From NCBI GenBank assembly GCA_963831005.1, contig CAWHOW010000059.1:21851-85850 (forward strand): a stretch of DNA of 64,000 nucleotides. The letters are read 5' to 3'. The notes under the pieces were generated by a model, which was not told the DNA's origin, searched no databases, and saw only the letters and a program-made list of their open reading frames with translations. Made by a program: the position numbers and the translations under genes. This DNA comes from CAWHOW01 sp963831005. Its GTDB lineage: Bacteria > Bacteroidota > Bacteroidia > Bacteroidales > CG2-30-32-10. How positions within the stretch are numbered: the first letter of the stretch is position 1; each line of letters begins with the position of its first letter. This document shows positions 35,006 through 44,297 of this stretch, piece after piece.

Positions 35006-36175
35006 TTAATATAAATATGTTCCAGTTTCACTTTTTATGGTAAGCTTTTTCCCTTTATGTTCCTCGCATCTGCCAATAATTCTAGCATCAACATTAAAAC
35101 TTTTGGATATCTTAATGATGTCATTTGCCAAACTTTCCGGAATATAGATCTCCATTCTATGCCCCATATTAAAAACTTTATACATTTCCTGCCATGGCGT
35201 TCCTGATTCCTTTTGTATCAATTTGAATAATGGAGGAACTTGAAATAAGTTATCTTTAATAATGTGAATATCATCAACAAAATTCAGAACTTTAGTTTGT
35301 GCTCCGCCCGAACAATGAATTATGCCGTGTATATCTTTTCTAAATCTCTTGAATATTTCACTCATGATAGGAGCGTAGGTGCGGGTGGGGGAGAGTACTA
35401 ATTTACCTGCATTGGTAGCAGTTTCCCCCATAATATCCGTCATGCATTTCGAGCCTGAATAAACCAAATCGGTAGGAATTGAAGAATCATAGCTTTCAGG
35501 ATATTTCTTTGCATATAATTTCGAAAAAACATCATGCCTTGCGGAGGTAAGGCCATTACTGCCCATTCCACTGTTATATTCATCCTCATAAGAGGCTTTT
35601 CCAAAGGAAGCCAATCCAACAATTAGGTCTCCACTTTGTATATTATCACAGGTAATAATTTTATCACGTTTAGTCCGGCTTACAACAGTGGTGTCAACAA
35701 TCACGGTTCTTACTAGGTCACCCACATCAGCCGTTTCGCCACCTGTAGAATAAATATTTATTCCATGTGTTCTTAATTTAGCAAGGAATTCTTCTGTCCC
35801 TGCAATAATTTCAGAAATTACATCTCCGGGTATTAGATTTTTATTCCTTCCGATTGTTGAAGAAAGCAGGATGTTATCTGTAATACCTACGCAAAGCAGG
35901 TCATCCAGATTCATAACAATAGCATCCTGTGCTATACTTCTCCATACAGACAAGTCCTCTGTTTCCTTCCAGTATATGTATGCTAATGATGATTTTGTGC
36001 CGGCACCATCGGCATGCATAACTATGCAATAATTATCATCATTAGTTAGATAATCTGGAATAACTTTGCAAAAAGTTCTAGGGAAAAGGCCTTTATCAAT
36101 ATTTTTAATAGCGTTGTGGACATCCTCCTTTGAAGCAGATACCCCACGCATATTATATTTTAGATTATCATTCAT
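35006..36175 (-). CDS. purM: Phosphoribosylformylglycinamidine cyclo-ligase
   Basis: 389 residues. AIR synthetase uses ATP to close the imidazole ring of FGAM, the fifth step of purine synthesis. Recognisable blocks are MHADGAGTKSSLAY, AQDAIVMNLDDLLCVGI, STGGETADVGDLV, GLASFGKASYEDEYNSGMGSNGLTSARH and the C-terminal GGAQTKVLNFVDDIHIIKDN and VFNMGHRMEIYIPES. The length is 40-50 residues above the E. coli enzyme, mainly by insertions in the C-terminal half, as in other Bacteroidota. It starts just after the terminator of the PorE-like gene, so it should have its own promoter in the short gap or be served by readthrough. Confidence 0.95.
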   Translation of the reverse strand: MNDNLKYNMRGVSASKEDVHNAIKNIDKGLFPRTFCKVIPDYLTNDDNYCIVMHADGAGTKSSLAYIYWKETEDLSVWRSIAQDAIVMNLDDLLCVGITDNILLSSTIGRNKNLIPGDVISEIIAGTEEFLAKLRTHGINIYSTGGETADVGDLVRTVIVDTTVVSRTKRDKIITCDNIQSGDLIVGLASFGKASYEDEYNSGMGSNGLTSARHDVFSKLYAKKYPESYDSSIPTDLVYSGSKCMTDIMGETATNAGKLVLSPTRTYAPIMSEIFKRFRKDIHGIIHCSGGAQTKVLNFVDDIHIIKDNLFQVPPLFKLIQKESGTPWQEMYKVFNMGHRMEIYIPESLANDIIKISKSFNVDARIIGRCEEHKGKKLTIKSETGTYLY

Positions 36176-36191
36176 ACAAACAGAAATAAAA

Positions 36192-36223
36192 AAAGCATCC
36201 CGGGTTATTCGTCGGGACGCTTT
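36192..36223 (-). terminator. Rho-independent terminator of the PorE-like gene
   Basis: AAAGC-A-TCCCG pairs with CGGGA-C-GCTTT across a 10-nt loop, one mismatch, followed on the minus strand by a run of seven T. It lies between the stop of the PorE-like gene (36242) and the purM start (36175). Confidence 0.85.
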
Positions 36224-36241
36224 CTTTATATTTATTCAACG

Positions 36242-38491
36242 TTACTTGTTTTTATTTCCAGTTTTCGTATTAATAGGTTTGTTTTTAATTCCGGTACTAT
36301 CTTGTTTTATTGTCCCATTATTGTTCTGCTGGTTAACAGGTGGTTGCTGATTTATTTGGTTATTATTCTGAGGAACAAATTTATTATTTCCGGGTTGTTG
36401 CTGTTTCTTATCTTCCTGTTTAATTGAAGATGAATCAGTTTTCATATCAATAATAGGAGAAATTCCTTTTTTTGAGGTGTCGGATCTCGGAATATAATCA
36501 TCACTTAGTACTCTGAATTCCGAACGCCTGTTTAACTGGTTAGCTGCCTCAAACTTATCTTTATTGTCTTTAAATTGATTAATATAGTCCTCAGTTAATT
36601 TAGTTCCCTTTGTGAAAAGAAATCCATCGCGGGTTATATCTTGAGTTAAAGTTCTTGGTACTCTTTTCCCGTATCCTTTTGCCTGAAGCCTGTCGCCGGC
36701 AATGCCTTTTGAAATTAAATAATCAACAACAGATTTTGCTCGTTTATATGAAAGAGTATCATTATATTCTAGACCTCCACGGAAATCTGTATGAGAACCT
36801 AATTCAACAACAATTCTTGGATTGTCCTGCATGGTTTGAATCAGGTCATTAAGTGAATCCTGATACTGTGGCAAGAGTTCCCATCTGGCAAAATCATAAA
36901 GAATTTCAGGTAATACAATTGGTGATGGTGGAATTGGAATTAATCCGAAATCAAAAACAAAATCCTTACTTCTTTCCAGTCCCACAGTGCTTGCTTTTCC
37001 CTTAGCCCCAAAATAACCTTTTGATTCTATTTTTAATTCATATGATGTATTTGCAAGGAATTTTGTTTTGTCGAATTTATATTGACCGGAACCATCAGTA
37101 GTGCCAGTAACAATTGTACCATCAGATCCTACAAGTGTAACCGTGGCACCTTTGATAGGATCCTTTGTTTTGCTACTATCATTTGTTATAGTTCCCTGCA
37201 GAGAAAATACAAGAGGCGGTTCATAGAATGAATATAAATCATCACTTCCTTTGCTTCCTTTTCTGTTTGAAGAGAAATAACCCCGTTCATCCTTACCTGC
37301 AAATATGATAGCAAAATCGTCTCCTGAAGAATTAATAGGATATTTCATGTTAACTGGCTTTCCCCAGGAATCACCTGATTTTTCAACTCTGAAAATGTCA
37401 AGCCCTCCCATTCCTGGTAAGCCATCAGATGCAAAATATAAAACTCCATCTTCACGAATATACGGAAATAATTCTTCTCCGTCAGTATTAATATTCGGAC
37501 CTAGGTTAATAGGTTTATCCCAAGGTTTACTCTTTTTGGTTCTCTTAGCCATCCAAATATCATGTCCACCATAACCTCCATCCATATTTGAAGAAAAATA
37601 TAATGTAAGTTCATCTGAAGATAAAGAAGGATGCCCATAAGAAAAGCTATCAGGCCCCAGTACTACTAATTCAGGTATATCCCACGAATTGCCCTTTTTC
37701 TTTGTAACAAAGATCTGGCAACCTACTTCTTTTTTCTTTTCAACGCTGCAACGTGTGAAATACATCTCGTTGTATTTATCATTCAGGCATGCTTCGCCTT
37801 CGTTACTGACAGTATTAACATTCTCTCCAACAGAAACAGGTGTGCTCCAAGCGCCCTTTTTATCCATTGCTGTAAGATAGATGTCTGAAAAATTTTGGCC
37901 GGTCCATGCATCAAACTCTTTTCCCGTAGAACCGTCACGTGTTGAAGTAAAAACAAGTGATTTATAATTTTTTGAATACCAGGCTGGCGCAAAATCCATA
38001 TCCTTGGTATTTAATTGCGTTTCATTTTTTACAACATATCTGGTCGGATTGTCTTTCCATTGTTGTGCTAAGGTACAAGATTCAGCTCCTTTTGCCCCGC
38101 GAACATCCGTAGGTACAAGATCCTTATAAGCATTATATTGAACAACGGCATCTTCATATTTTTCATTTACTTTAAGCATATCTGCATAATGTAATGTAGC
38201 CAGAGGATCGGGATATTTTATACTTACTGCTTTTTTGTACCATGATTCGGCTTGCTTGGTATCATTAGATAACCGATAGCATTCTGCTATCTGGAAAACA
38301 ATGCGGGCTCTTTCAGCTTTATTTCGTTTGATCTTTGTATATGCTTTTTTATATAATCCTATTGCATCATAATACTGAAAATATTTATAAGCATTATCTG
38401 CATCCTGCGCCCAGTTTTTTTGGGAATAGGATTTTGAAACCAACAGTCCTGCAAAAATTGAGGTTAAAAGGAATACTCTAAAAATTTTCAT
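36242..38491 (-). CDS. PorE-like OmpA-family protein (TPR, PD40 propeller, CRD, OmpA)
   Basis: 749 residues. Signal peptide to about residue 23; TPR-like helices about 28-150 (YDAIGLYKKAYTKI, IAECYRLSNDTKQAESWYKKAV); PD40 propeller about 165-430 (SLSSDELTLYFSSNMDGGYGGHDIWMA, REDGVLYFASDGLPGMGGLDIF); a carboxypeptidase-regulatory-like domain about 432-520 (GTITNDSSKTKDPIKGATVTL); and an OmpA domain about 535-665 with VELGSHTDFRGGLEYNDTLSYKRAKSVVDYL for peptidoglycan binding. A Gln/Asn-rich tail ends the protein. This domain order equals that of P. gingivalis PorE, which anchors the T9SS PorKN ring to peptidoglycan, but Bacteroidota have several paralogues, so PorE function is a proposal. A terminator follows. 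Confidence 0.88.
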   Translation of the reverse strand: MKIFRVFLLTSIFAGLLVSKSYSQKNWAQDADNAYKYFQYYDAIGLYKKAYTKIKRNKAERARIVFQIAECYRLSNDTKQAESWYKKAVSIKYPDPLATLHYADMLKVNEKYEDAVVQYNAYKDLVPTDVRGAKGAESCTLAQQWKDNPTRYVVKNETQLNTKDMDFAPAWYSKNYKSLVFTSTRDGSTGKEFDAWTGQNFSDIYLTAMDKKGAWSTPVSVGENVNTVSNEGEACLNDKYNEMYFTRCSVEKKKEVGCQIFVTKKKGNSWDIPELVVLGPDSFSYGHPSLSSDELTLYFSSNMDGGYGGHDIWMAKRTKKSKPWDKPINLGPNINTDGEELFPYIREDGVLYFASDGLPGMGGLDIFRVEKSGDSWGKPVNMKYPINSSGDDFAIIFAGKDERGYFSSNRKGSKGSDDLYSFYEPPLVFSLQGTITNDSSKTKDPIKGATVTLVGSDGTIVTGTTDGSGQYKFDKTKFLANTSYELKIESKGYFGAKGKASTVGLERSKDFVFDFGLIPIPPSPIVLPEILYDFARWELLPQYQDSLNDLIQTMQDNPRIVVELGSHTDFRGGLEYNDTLSYKRAKSVVDYLISKGIAGDRLQAKGYGKRVPRTLTQDITRDGFLFTKGTKLTEDYINQFKDNKDKFEAANQLNRRSEFRVLSDDYIPRSDTSKKGISPIIDMKTDSSSIKQEDKKQQQPGNNKFVPQNNNQINQQPPVNQQNNNGTIKQDSTGIKNKPINTKTGNKNK

Positions 38492-38725
38492 AAATATAAT
38501 TATTTAATTAGTATTTTTATGTGGCTGCTAAAATAAAGAAAATATTTCCAAGAAAAAAAATAATTTCTATGAACTTAATTTTAATTACTTATTAAAATTG
38601 AAAATACTTAACTTAAATTATTAATTAATATAGTACTACGCCAAATTAAAATTGTTATTAAGAACGAATATTTACATTCCAAGGTTCAAAAATAAATAAT
38701 TTAAATAACAATCACTAAAAAATAC

Positions 38726-39013
38726 CTACCCTATTAAATTCTTGCTTTGATCAGAAAAAGCAGTATCTGGTTTTTTTTCTGAAGCTTTTTCAGTATTTTT
38801 ACTTTCTAATTCCCCTTTCAGCTTTTCAGCTTGTGCCTTTAATTCCTCTTTAATAGGGTTAACGGTTTTATTTACTTCTTCAGTAATATCCTCGGCAGCA
38901 ATTTTAATTTTTTGTATGCCTTTAGCTAATTTCTTTGCAATCTCAGGAATCTTTTGAGGGCCAAATAATATGAATATAGCTAAGAAAATGAGAAATAATT
39001 CTCCCGTCGTCAT
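38726..39013 (-). CDS. tatA: Twin-arginine translocase subunit TatA/E
   Basis: 95 residues. One N-terminal membrane helix (GELFLIFLAIFILFGPQKIPEIAKKLAKG) with the family FGPxxIPE hinge leads into an amphipathic helix and a charged, Lys/Glu-rich tail. TatA oligomers form the pore for folded proteins carrying RR signals. The length and hinge fit TatA/E rather than TatB, although Bacteroidota often use a single TatA-type protein. tatC is not in the window. It sits just downstream of secDF, with a strong terminator between, so both general export systems are neighbours here. Confidence 0.9.
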   Translation of the reverse strand: MTTGELFLIFLAIFILFGPQKIPEIAKKLAKGIQKIKIAAEDITEEVNKTVNPIKEELKAQAEKLKGELESKNTEKASEKKPDTAFSDQSKNLIG

Positions 39014-39076
39014 TTTAAATTTATTTAAGTGGTAATCAGAAATTTGTTTAATTAAGATTCCACTTACAAAAATAAA

Positions 39077-39103
39077 AAAAACCCCGCAATTAACGGGGTT
39101 TTT
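39077..39103. terminator. Terminator between secDF and tatA
   Basis: AAAAACCCCG (39077-39086) pairs with CGGGGTTTTT (39094-39103), 7-nt loop, with A and T runs on both sides. Perfect 10-bp stem; it ends secDF (minus) and could act in both directions. Confidence 0.9.
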
Positions 39104-39120
39104 GAATCCATATTGAATAA

Positions 39121-42100
39121 TTATTTTTTTGCTTTTAATAATTCTTTCTTTGCTTTTCTCCTTTCAATCCATTGAAGAGTATCATAAGCAACAGGAGTTG
39201 CGTTAAGTACGGAGGAATATGTTCCTATAACAACACCTATCAGTAAAGCAAATGCAAATCCCCTGATTACTTCACCACCAAAAATAAACATAGACAGCAA
39301 TACCATAAAAGTTATACCTGATGTATTAAGTGTACGGCTAAGTGTACTGTTAATAGCATCATTCATATTTGTCTTCATATCGCGTTTTGGGTACAAGGTC
39401 TGGTATTCACGAATCCTGTCAAAGATAATTACGGAGTCCATGATAGAATAACCTATAATTGTAAGGATAGCTGCAATAAAGTCCTGTCCTATTTCTAAGC
39501 TGAATGGTAGTATTCCATTAAATATCGAGAAAATGGAGATAACAATAAAGGTGTCATGGAATAAGGATACAACTCCACCGAGCCCCCACTGCCATTTCTT
39601 GAATCGTAAAGCGATATAAATAAAAATCATCAAGAGGGAAAAGAATACTGCGAAAAATGCTTGCCGCAACAAGCTGTAAGCAATAGTTGGCTCAATTTTT
39701 TGCGAACTTAGTTTTCCCAATACCTTTTTCTCATCATGCGACATAAAATCTGCCAGCGTGATCTTCGTATTAAAGAATGGCTTTAAGCCAGTATATAATT
39801 TTGTTTCAACAATTGAATCTGCTGAAATAGTTTTATCATCTATCTTATACGATGTGGTAATTTTAACCTGGTTGCTGGGTCCAAATGTTTTCACTTCTGG
39901 AATATTCCCGTCGAATTGTTTGCCCAAGGCTGCACTAAGATCAGCGGTTTTGATGTCATTATCAAATCTTACAACAAACGTCCTTCCTCCAAGAAAATCA
40001 ATTCCTCTTCTTAATCCTTTAGTCGAAAGTGAAATTATACCGGCAACTACAAGCGCAAGAGAAAGAATATAGAATTTTTTCCTTACACCAATAAAATCAA
40101 TATGAACATTGGTAAGGAAATTTTTTGTCAGCTTATTCCACACTTTAATTTCCATGTTTTTATCCATCATCCAGATGAAAATTAAACGTGTGATGAAAAT
40201 TGCACAGAATAATGAACTGATGATACCAATGATAAGCGTGGTAGCAAAACCCTGTACAGGCCCTGATCCGAATATATAAAGTACGATACCTGTCAGCAAT
40301 GTAGTTACGTTACTATCAATGATAGCCGATAAGGCGTGCTTATATCCATCGTTCACCGCAAGCCGTATTCCTTTCCCCGCTCGGATCTCCTCTCGCACAC
40401 GCTCGTAGATAATAACGTTCTTGTCAACGTCCATACCGAGAGTAAGAACAAGACCTGCAATACCAGGTAATGTCAGAACAGCTCCAAGAGAAGCAAGAAT
40501 ACCAAATACAAAGAACATGTTTACAAAAAGTGCAATGTCGGCAACCAAACCGGAACGGTTATAATAGAACACCATAAAAATCATGGTGAGTATGAACGCA
40601 GCAATAAACGACATGAAACCGTTGTTGATTGCTTCCCTACCAAGCGTGGGACCTACAATAGCTTCTTCAACAATTTTTGCAGGAGCCGGAAGTTTACCAG
40701 CCTTCAAAACGTTTGCAAGGTCTTTTGCTTCATCTAAGGTAAATTGCCCTGTAATTTGTGAATGTCCGTTAGGAATTTCGCCCTGAACAGTAGGGGCGGA
40801 ATAAATGTAATTATCAAGAGCAATTGCTATGCATTTCCCGATATTATCAGCCGTTAATCGTTTCCATGTTTTAGCCCCATCCGAGTTCATAGACATGGAT
40901 ATTTCGTTCGAATTATTTTGCCCAAAGTCCTGACGGGCATCAGTTATGGCGCTTCCGTCAATCGGTGCTTTTCCGTAATGATTGGTAACATGGATAGCAT
41001 ATAAACGTAATGTGGTTTTTTTCTCATCAAAAGCCTTAACATCCCACATGAATCTCAGTGAATTGGGGAATATTGCTTTTACCTGGTCGGTTGCAAGCAT
41101 CCTGTTAACCCTTGCTGTGTCAATAATAGCACAATAGCCAACTACAGGGCCTTTGCTGTAATATGATTTTCCGTCTTTCTGGTCAATTGCAGGCCTCAGG
41201 TAAGCAAACAGCGGGTTCTTTTTTGCATATTCATCAAACGATTGCTGGTTAGCAAGTTCTTTGCCTTTCGAAGTAGTATCCTTTTTTAGTTTGGTTACAA
41301 GAGAAGTAGTATCGGCTTCAGCTTTTTTAATACTATCCTGCTTTAATGATTTTTTATCCTTTTTGGTAGCAGCTTTCTTGCTGTTTTTCAGGCCAGCTTT
41401 ACTATTTTCTGCCAGAGCAGTTGTATCTTTTTCGTTTATTGTAGTATCGCCCTTTGCTAATAAAGCAAGCTTTTTGTTGGCGTCTTCCAGGTATGAGAAT
41501 ACATCTTTGCATTCATATGTTTCCCAGAACTCGAGTTTTGCTGTGCTTTGTAAAATCTTTCTTACACGTTCTGGCTCTTTTACGCCCGGAAGTTCAACCA
41601 GTATACGGCCTGCTGTAGATAACTTCTGAATGTTTGGCTGTGTAACCCCGAATTTATCAATACGTGTTCTTAATATATTGAATGTTCTGTCGATGGCGTC
41701 ATTGGCTTCTGCCTTGATAACGGCAAGCACTTCGTCGTTAGTTGAATTGTAATTGATCTTATCTTTCAGGTCAACAGTGTTGAAAACTGAAGAAAGCTTA
41801 AAGCCGGGGTCTATGGTTTTAATAGCTTCACCGAAAAGGGTAACATAATCCTGAGTACTCGATTTTTCCAGTTCATTGGCTTTATCTATTGCTTGCAGGA
41901 AAACCTTGTTCTGGCTATTGTTAGCCATTTCTTTAATAACATCAACCACCGAAATTTCGAGGGTAACATTCATACCGCCTTTAAGGTCGAGGCCGAGGTT
42001 GATTTCCCTGTCCTTACATTGTTTATAGGTATAAAACCATCTCATTCCTAATAAATCAACCTTTTCATTCTGCATCGAATCAAGGTAGTGATGCTCCTTC

Positions 42101-42303
42101 GAGTTAAGGATGGAATCATAAAGAATAGTTTGTTTTGCCTTATCGCCTTTCGAAAGTTTATCTGCCAATTGTGCAGATACTTCAGTAGCATAAGAGTGCG
42201 CCTGGTTTTCAGTATGATTGGTAAAATACGTAAACGATAACTGATATGCCGATACTATGGCAAATGCAATCGCAAAAAATTTAATAGCTCCTTTATTCTG
42301 CAT
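39121..42303 (-). CDS. secDF: Fused protein-export membrane protein SecDF
   Basis: 1060 residues. SecDF uses the proton gradient to pull secreted proteins through SecYEG. The SecD half has a first helix, the P1 domain beginning GLDLKGGMNVTLEISV, an insert rich in Lys and Asp around 290-365 (KNSKKAATKKDKKSLKQ), then the membrane block with GLVLTLGMDVDKNVIIYERVREE. The SecF half follows from about residue 740 (GIDFLGGRTFVVRF) to the motif GYSIMDSVIIFDRIREY. Key Asp residues of the proton path (GMDVD, MDSVIIFDR) are present. The fusion of SecD and SecF is normal for Bacteroidota. It appears to be a single-gene unit ending at the hairpin at 39077. Confidence 0.97.
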   Translation of the reverse strand: MQNKGAIKFFAIAFAIVSAYQLSFTYFTNHTENQAHSYATEVSAQLADKLSKGDKAKQTILYDSILNSKEHHYLDSMQNEKVDLLGMRWFYTYKQCKDREINLGLDLKGGMNVTLEISVVDVIKEMANNSQNKVFLQAIDKANELEKSSTQDYVTLFGEAIKTIDPGFKLSSVFNTVDLKDKINYNSTNDEVLAVIKAEANDAIDRTFNILRTRIDKFGVTQPNIQKLSTAGRILVELPGVKEPERVRKILQSTAKLEFWETYECKDVFSYLEDANKKLALLAKGDTTINEKDTTALAENSKAGLKNSKKAATKKDKKSLKQDSIKKAEADTTSLVTKLKKDTTSKGKELANQQSFDEYAKKNPLFAYLRPAIDQKDGKSYYSKGPVVGYCAIIDTARVNRMLATDQVKAIFPNSLRFMWDVKAFDEKKTTLRLYAIHVTNHYGKAPIDGSAITDARQDFGQNNSNEISMSMNSDGAKTWKRLTADNIGKCIAIALDNYIYSAPTVQGEIPNGHSQITGQFTLDEAKDLANVLKAGKLPAPAKIVEEAIVGPTLGREAINNGFMSFIAAFILTMIFMVFYYNRSGLVADIALFVNMFFVFGILASLGAVLTLPGIAGLVLTLGMDVDKNVIIYERVREEIRAGKGIRLAVNDGYKHALSAIIDSNVTTLLTGIVLYIFGSGPVQGFATTLIIGIISSLFCAIFITRLIFIWMMDKNMEIKVWNKLTKNFLTNVHIDFIGVRKKFYILSLALVVAGIISLSTKGLRRGIDFLGGRTFVVRFDNDIKTADLSAALGKQFDGNIPEVKTFGPSNQVKITTSYKIDDKTISADSIVETKLYTGLKPFFNTKITLADFMSHDEKKVLGKLSSQKIEPTIAYSLLRQAFFAVFFSLLMIFIYIALRFKKWQWGLGGVVSLFHDTFIVISIFSIFNGILPFSLEIGQDFIAAILTIIGYSIMDSVIIFDRIREYQTLYPKRDMKTNMNDAINSTLSRTLNTSGITFMVLLSMFIFGGEVIRGFAFALLIGVVIGTYSSVLNATPVAYDTLQWIERRKAKKELLKAKK

Positions 42304-42623
42304 ACTTCAAAAATTATATGATGTTGTTTTTATTCAATTGATCTTAGTCGTAAGTAGCAAGTAGTAAGTCGTAAGGTGTTGTTTTTATCAGACTGCCTCC
42401 TGCCTATTGCTGCTGCTTACTTTTTCTCTTTTCCCTTATTTTTTGAGGGTGCAAAAATAGAATTTAAAATGATATTTACCAATTTTATTCGGATAATTAG
42501 TTTTTCTCCCTATTTTATAAGGCAAAGCTCGAAATATAATCAGTTATGTGGAGAATGCAATTTAATAACGGTTCTGGTTAATAAAAGCCATTGTTTTAGT
42601 ATCAGATTTTTACTTACTGACTG
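42304..42623. other. Intergenic region upstream of secDF
   Basis: Contains low-complexity words (GTAAGTAGCAAGTAGTAAGTCGTAAG) and a CTGCCTCCTGCC fragment that recurs at 22756 and, in reverse, in the 52.2-52.5 kb gap. No gene and no clear secDF promoter seen. Confidence 0.4.
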
Positions 42624-42757
42624 ATGTTACGCAAATGTCTTTTTACCGCAAAGGGCGCAAAGTTTTTCGCAAAGTTCGCAAAGAAATTATCTTCTTAGCG
42701 TTCTTAGCGTATCTTTTCTTCGTGTTCTTTGCGGTTAATTTCTTTTCTGCGTAACAT
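42624..42757. repeat. Interspersed hairpin element, family ATGTTACG/ACCGCRRAG, copy 2
   Basis: Perfect 9-bp ends ATGTTACGC (42624-42632) and GCGTAACAT (42749-42757), inner arms ACCGCAAAG (42645-42653) and CTTTGCGGT (42727-42735). Between them lie CGCAAAG words on one side and TTAGCG words on the other. Related to copy 1 at 33702-33890. Confidence 0.8.
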
Positions 42758-42801
42758 GAGTTACTGAGGTTCAATGCCTTCGACGGTTTTTCTTCTCCTG
42801 C

Positions 42802-43524
42802 TTAAATTATCAACGAACTGACAATATCGCTAAAAGGACCATGTTCGCCGCGGTTGTTTTTGTAACGCGCTTTGAAATACGCCACATTGCCAGTATCTTC
42901 GCCTGTAAACAAAGCTATATACTTTCCGTACCTTACCTCGCCCACATATGTAAACTCCTTACCCGAAGGCATATCGCCCTTGAAAGGCCCTTGGGCCTGC
43001 CATACCTCTATTTCTTTTATCCCTTTGGGAATGGCTACGCTGCTGGGCTTATCAGGATTGGAAACATACAGTTGAATGGCGCCCGGTGTAACTTGCCTGA
43101 TGAAAAGCAACGGCCTGCTCATCCCCGGCGAAGCAGCGGCTGTTTTGGCATCGTCCTCCAGGGGCGTACCTCTTTTTATATTAAAGATATTGAAATCGGT
43201 AATGCATGCCGGCGGCATAGAACTAACGGCAATACGGTCGAGCAGGTGATGCTCATGGTCGTAACTAACCGTCTTTATTATATTCAGCCGTAATGCGTTG
43301 CTAATACTATCACTACGGAATTTTTTGTTCGCCCACACAAGGAAAAGCTCATCGCTGTTGGTGCGAAACTCAGACCACTGTGCGCTTTCGTCGGCTGTCC
43401 AATTCCAGTTCAAATACCTGGGATCTCCTGTGGCAGGGTCAATATCCTTTTGATAATCGTCTGAATTATCCAGGTAAACTACAAATCCTTCAATGTTTCT
43501 TGATATTCTCGATCGGTCGGGCAT
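42802..43524 (-). CDS. Array-associated protein with C-terminal Fn3-like domain, function unknown
   Basis: 240 residues, no signal peptide, no membrane segment. The N-terminal half is rich in Asp, Trp and Asn (DNSDDYQKDIDPATGDPRYLNWNWTADESAQWSEF); the middle contains CITDFNIFNIKRGTPL. From about residue 140 the strands fit an Fn3-like fold (MSRPLLFIRQVTPGAIQLYVSN ... IKEIEVWQAQGPFKGDMPSGKEFTYVGEV ... VAYFKARYKNNRGEHGPFSDIVSSLI). The last part shares the pattern Y-K-x-x-Y ... G-x-x-S-x-x-V with the proteins at 21397 and, more weakly, 63239. Intact frame. A consensus promoter lies 29 bp upstream of the start codon, and a ten-unit 21-bp dyad array immediately upstream of that. Not recognised as any named family. 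Confidence 0.75.
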   Translation of the reverse strand: MPDRSRISRNIEGFVVYLDNSDDYQKDIDPATGDPRYLNWNWTADESAQWSEFRTNSDELFLVWANKKFRSDSISNALRLNIIKTVSYDHEHHLLDRIAVSSMPPACITDFNIFNIKRGTPLEDDAKTAAASPGMSRPLLFIRQVTPGAIQLYVSNPDKPSSVAIPKGIKEIEVWQAQGPFKGDMPSGKEFTYVGEVRYGKYIALFTGEDTGNVAYFKARYKNNRGEHGPFSDIVSSLII

Positions 43525-43552
43525 AAAATATTATTGGTTTGAATTGTATATA

Positions 43553-43583
43553 CAAAGATACCACAAAAATCATTCCAATGCAA
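43553..43583 (-). promoter_or_regulatory. Promoter of the array-associated gene
   Basis: On the minus strand TTG (43581-43583), exactly 20 bp, then TATCTTTG (43553-43560): a full -33/-7 match. Transcription should start near 43546. The proximal dyad of the 21-bp array ends 15 bp upstream of the -33 box. Confidence 0.7.
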
Positions 43584-43597
43584 GGTTTATTTATTTT

Positions 43598-43796
43598 AGG
43601 CTTAACCATTTTAAAAATAGTCATGACTATTTTTAAAAAAGTCTTAACTATTTTATAAAAAGTGCTGACTTTTGCAAAAAAGGTTATGACTACTTCTTTA
43701 TAAGTCTTGACTAATCAAAAAAAAGTCAAAACTATTTTTGAAATTATCATAACTATTTCAAAAAAGGTACTGACCATTTTCAAAAAGGTCTTGACC
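43598..43796. repeat. Tandem array B: ten 10-bp dyads at exact 21-bp spacing
   Basis: Dyads of the form AGTCNNGACT start at 43598, 43619, 43640, 43661, 43682, 43703, 43724, 43745, 43766 and 43787, with no spacing error. Best examples are AGTCATGACT, AGTCTTGACT and GGTCTTGACC. The 11-bp linkers are A/T tracts (ATTTTTAAAAA type), so A-tracts are also phased with the helix and should bend the DNA. Strong conservation of spacing with loose sequence suggests selection on geometry. Confidence 0.9.
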
Positions 43797-43903
43797 ATTA
43801 TAAAAGAAAGCCTCTGCAGGGCAGGTGGGAGCTTATAAAGCACAAAAGTGCAGACATGTATCCGCACTTTTGTAGAACAATAGAGTTCTTCGGAAAATAG
43901 ATA

Positions 43904-44255
43904 CGTCATTGCGAACCCTTCGTGCCGTCATTGCGACACAGAGCGAAGCGAAGGGGAAGCAATCTTAAATGGAAAAGCACTCAGGATAAACTCCGTGAAG
44001 CAATCTCTTGTTTAAATTAAGGTGGGTTCTAAAAATTTTGTTTTTTAAAATCCTAAGCACTAAACCCTAAATTCTAAATAATTTCAAAATTCAAATGAGA
44101 AAAGCACCAAACATTGAATTAGCAAAGGTTTTGAACATTAAAATTTGTTTATTTGATATTATTTAGAGTTTAGAAATTAGAAATTAGAATTTGTTTTTAA
44201 GAATTATTAGAAGTCCCCTTAAGATTGCTTCAGTCGTTCCTCCCTCGCAATGACG
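43904..44255. repeat. CGTCATTGCGA-type palindromic repeat, split by the MITE-like element
   Basis: CGTCATTGCGA at 43904 and 43926, with GAAGCAATCTTAA nearby, match in reverse TTAAGATTGCTTC ... TCGCAATGACG at 44219-44255. This is a widespread bacterial palindromic repeat. Its two halves are separated by the element at 44017-44222. Confidence 0.7.
44017..44222. repeat. MITE-like element, copy 1
   Basis: 206 bp with imperfect 16-bp terminal inverted repeats, TTAAGGTGGGTTCTAA and TTAGAAGTCCCCTTAA. The inside is AT-rich, built of CTAAACCCTAAATTCTAAAT-like words, and is itself an imperfect hairpin with no ORF. A second copy in opposite orientation lies at 62054-62258. TTAA at both ends could be the target. 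Confidence 0.85.
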
Positions 44256-44297
44256 AGAAAAATGATTTTCAGAAAATGTCTAATGATAAGTTAAACG

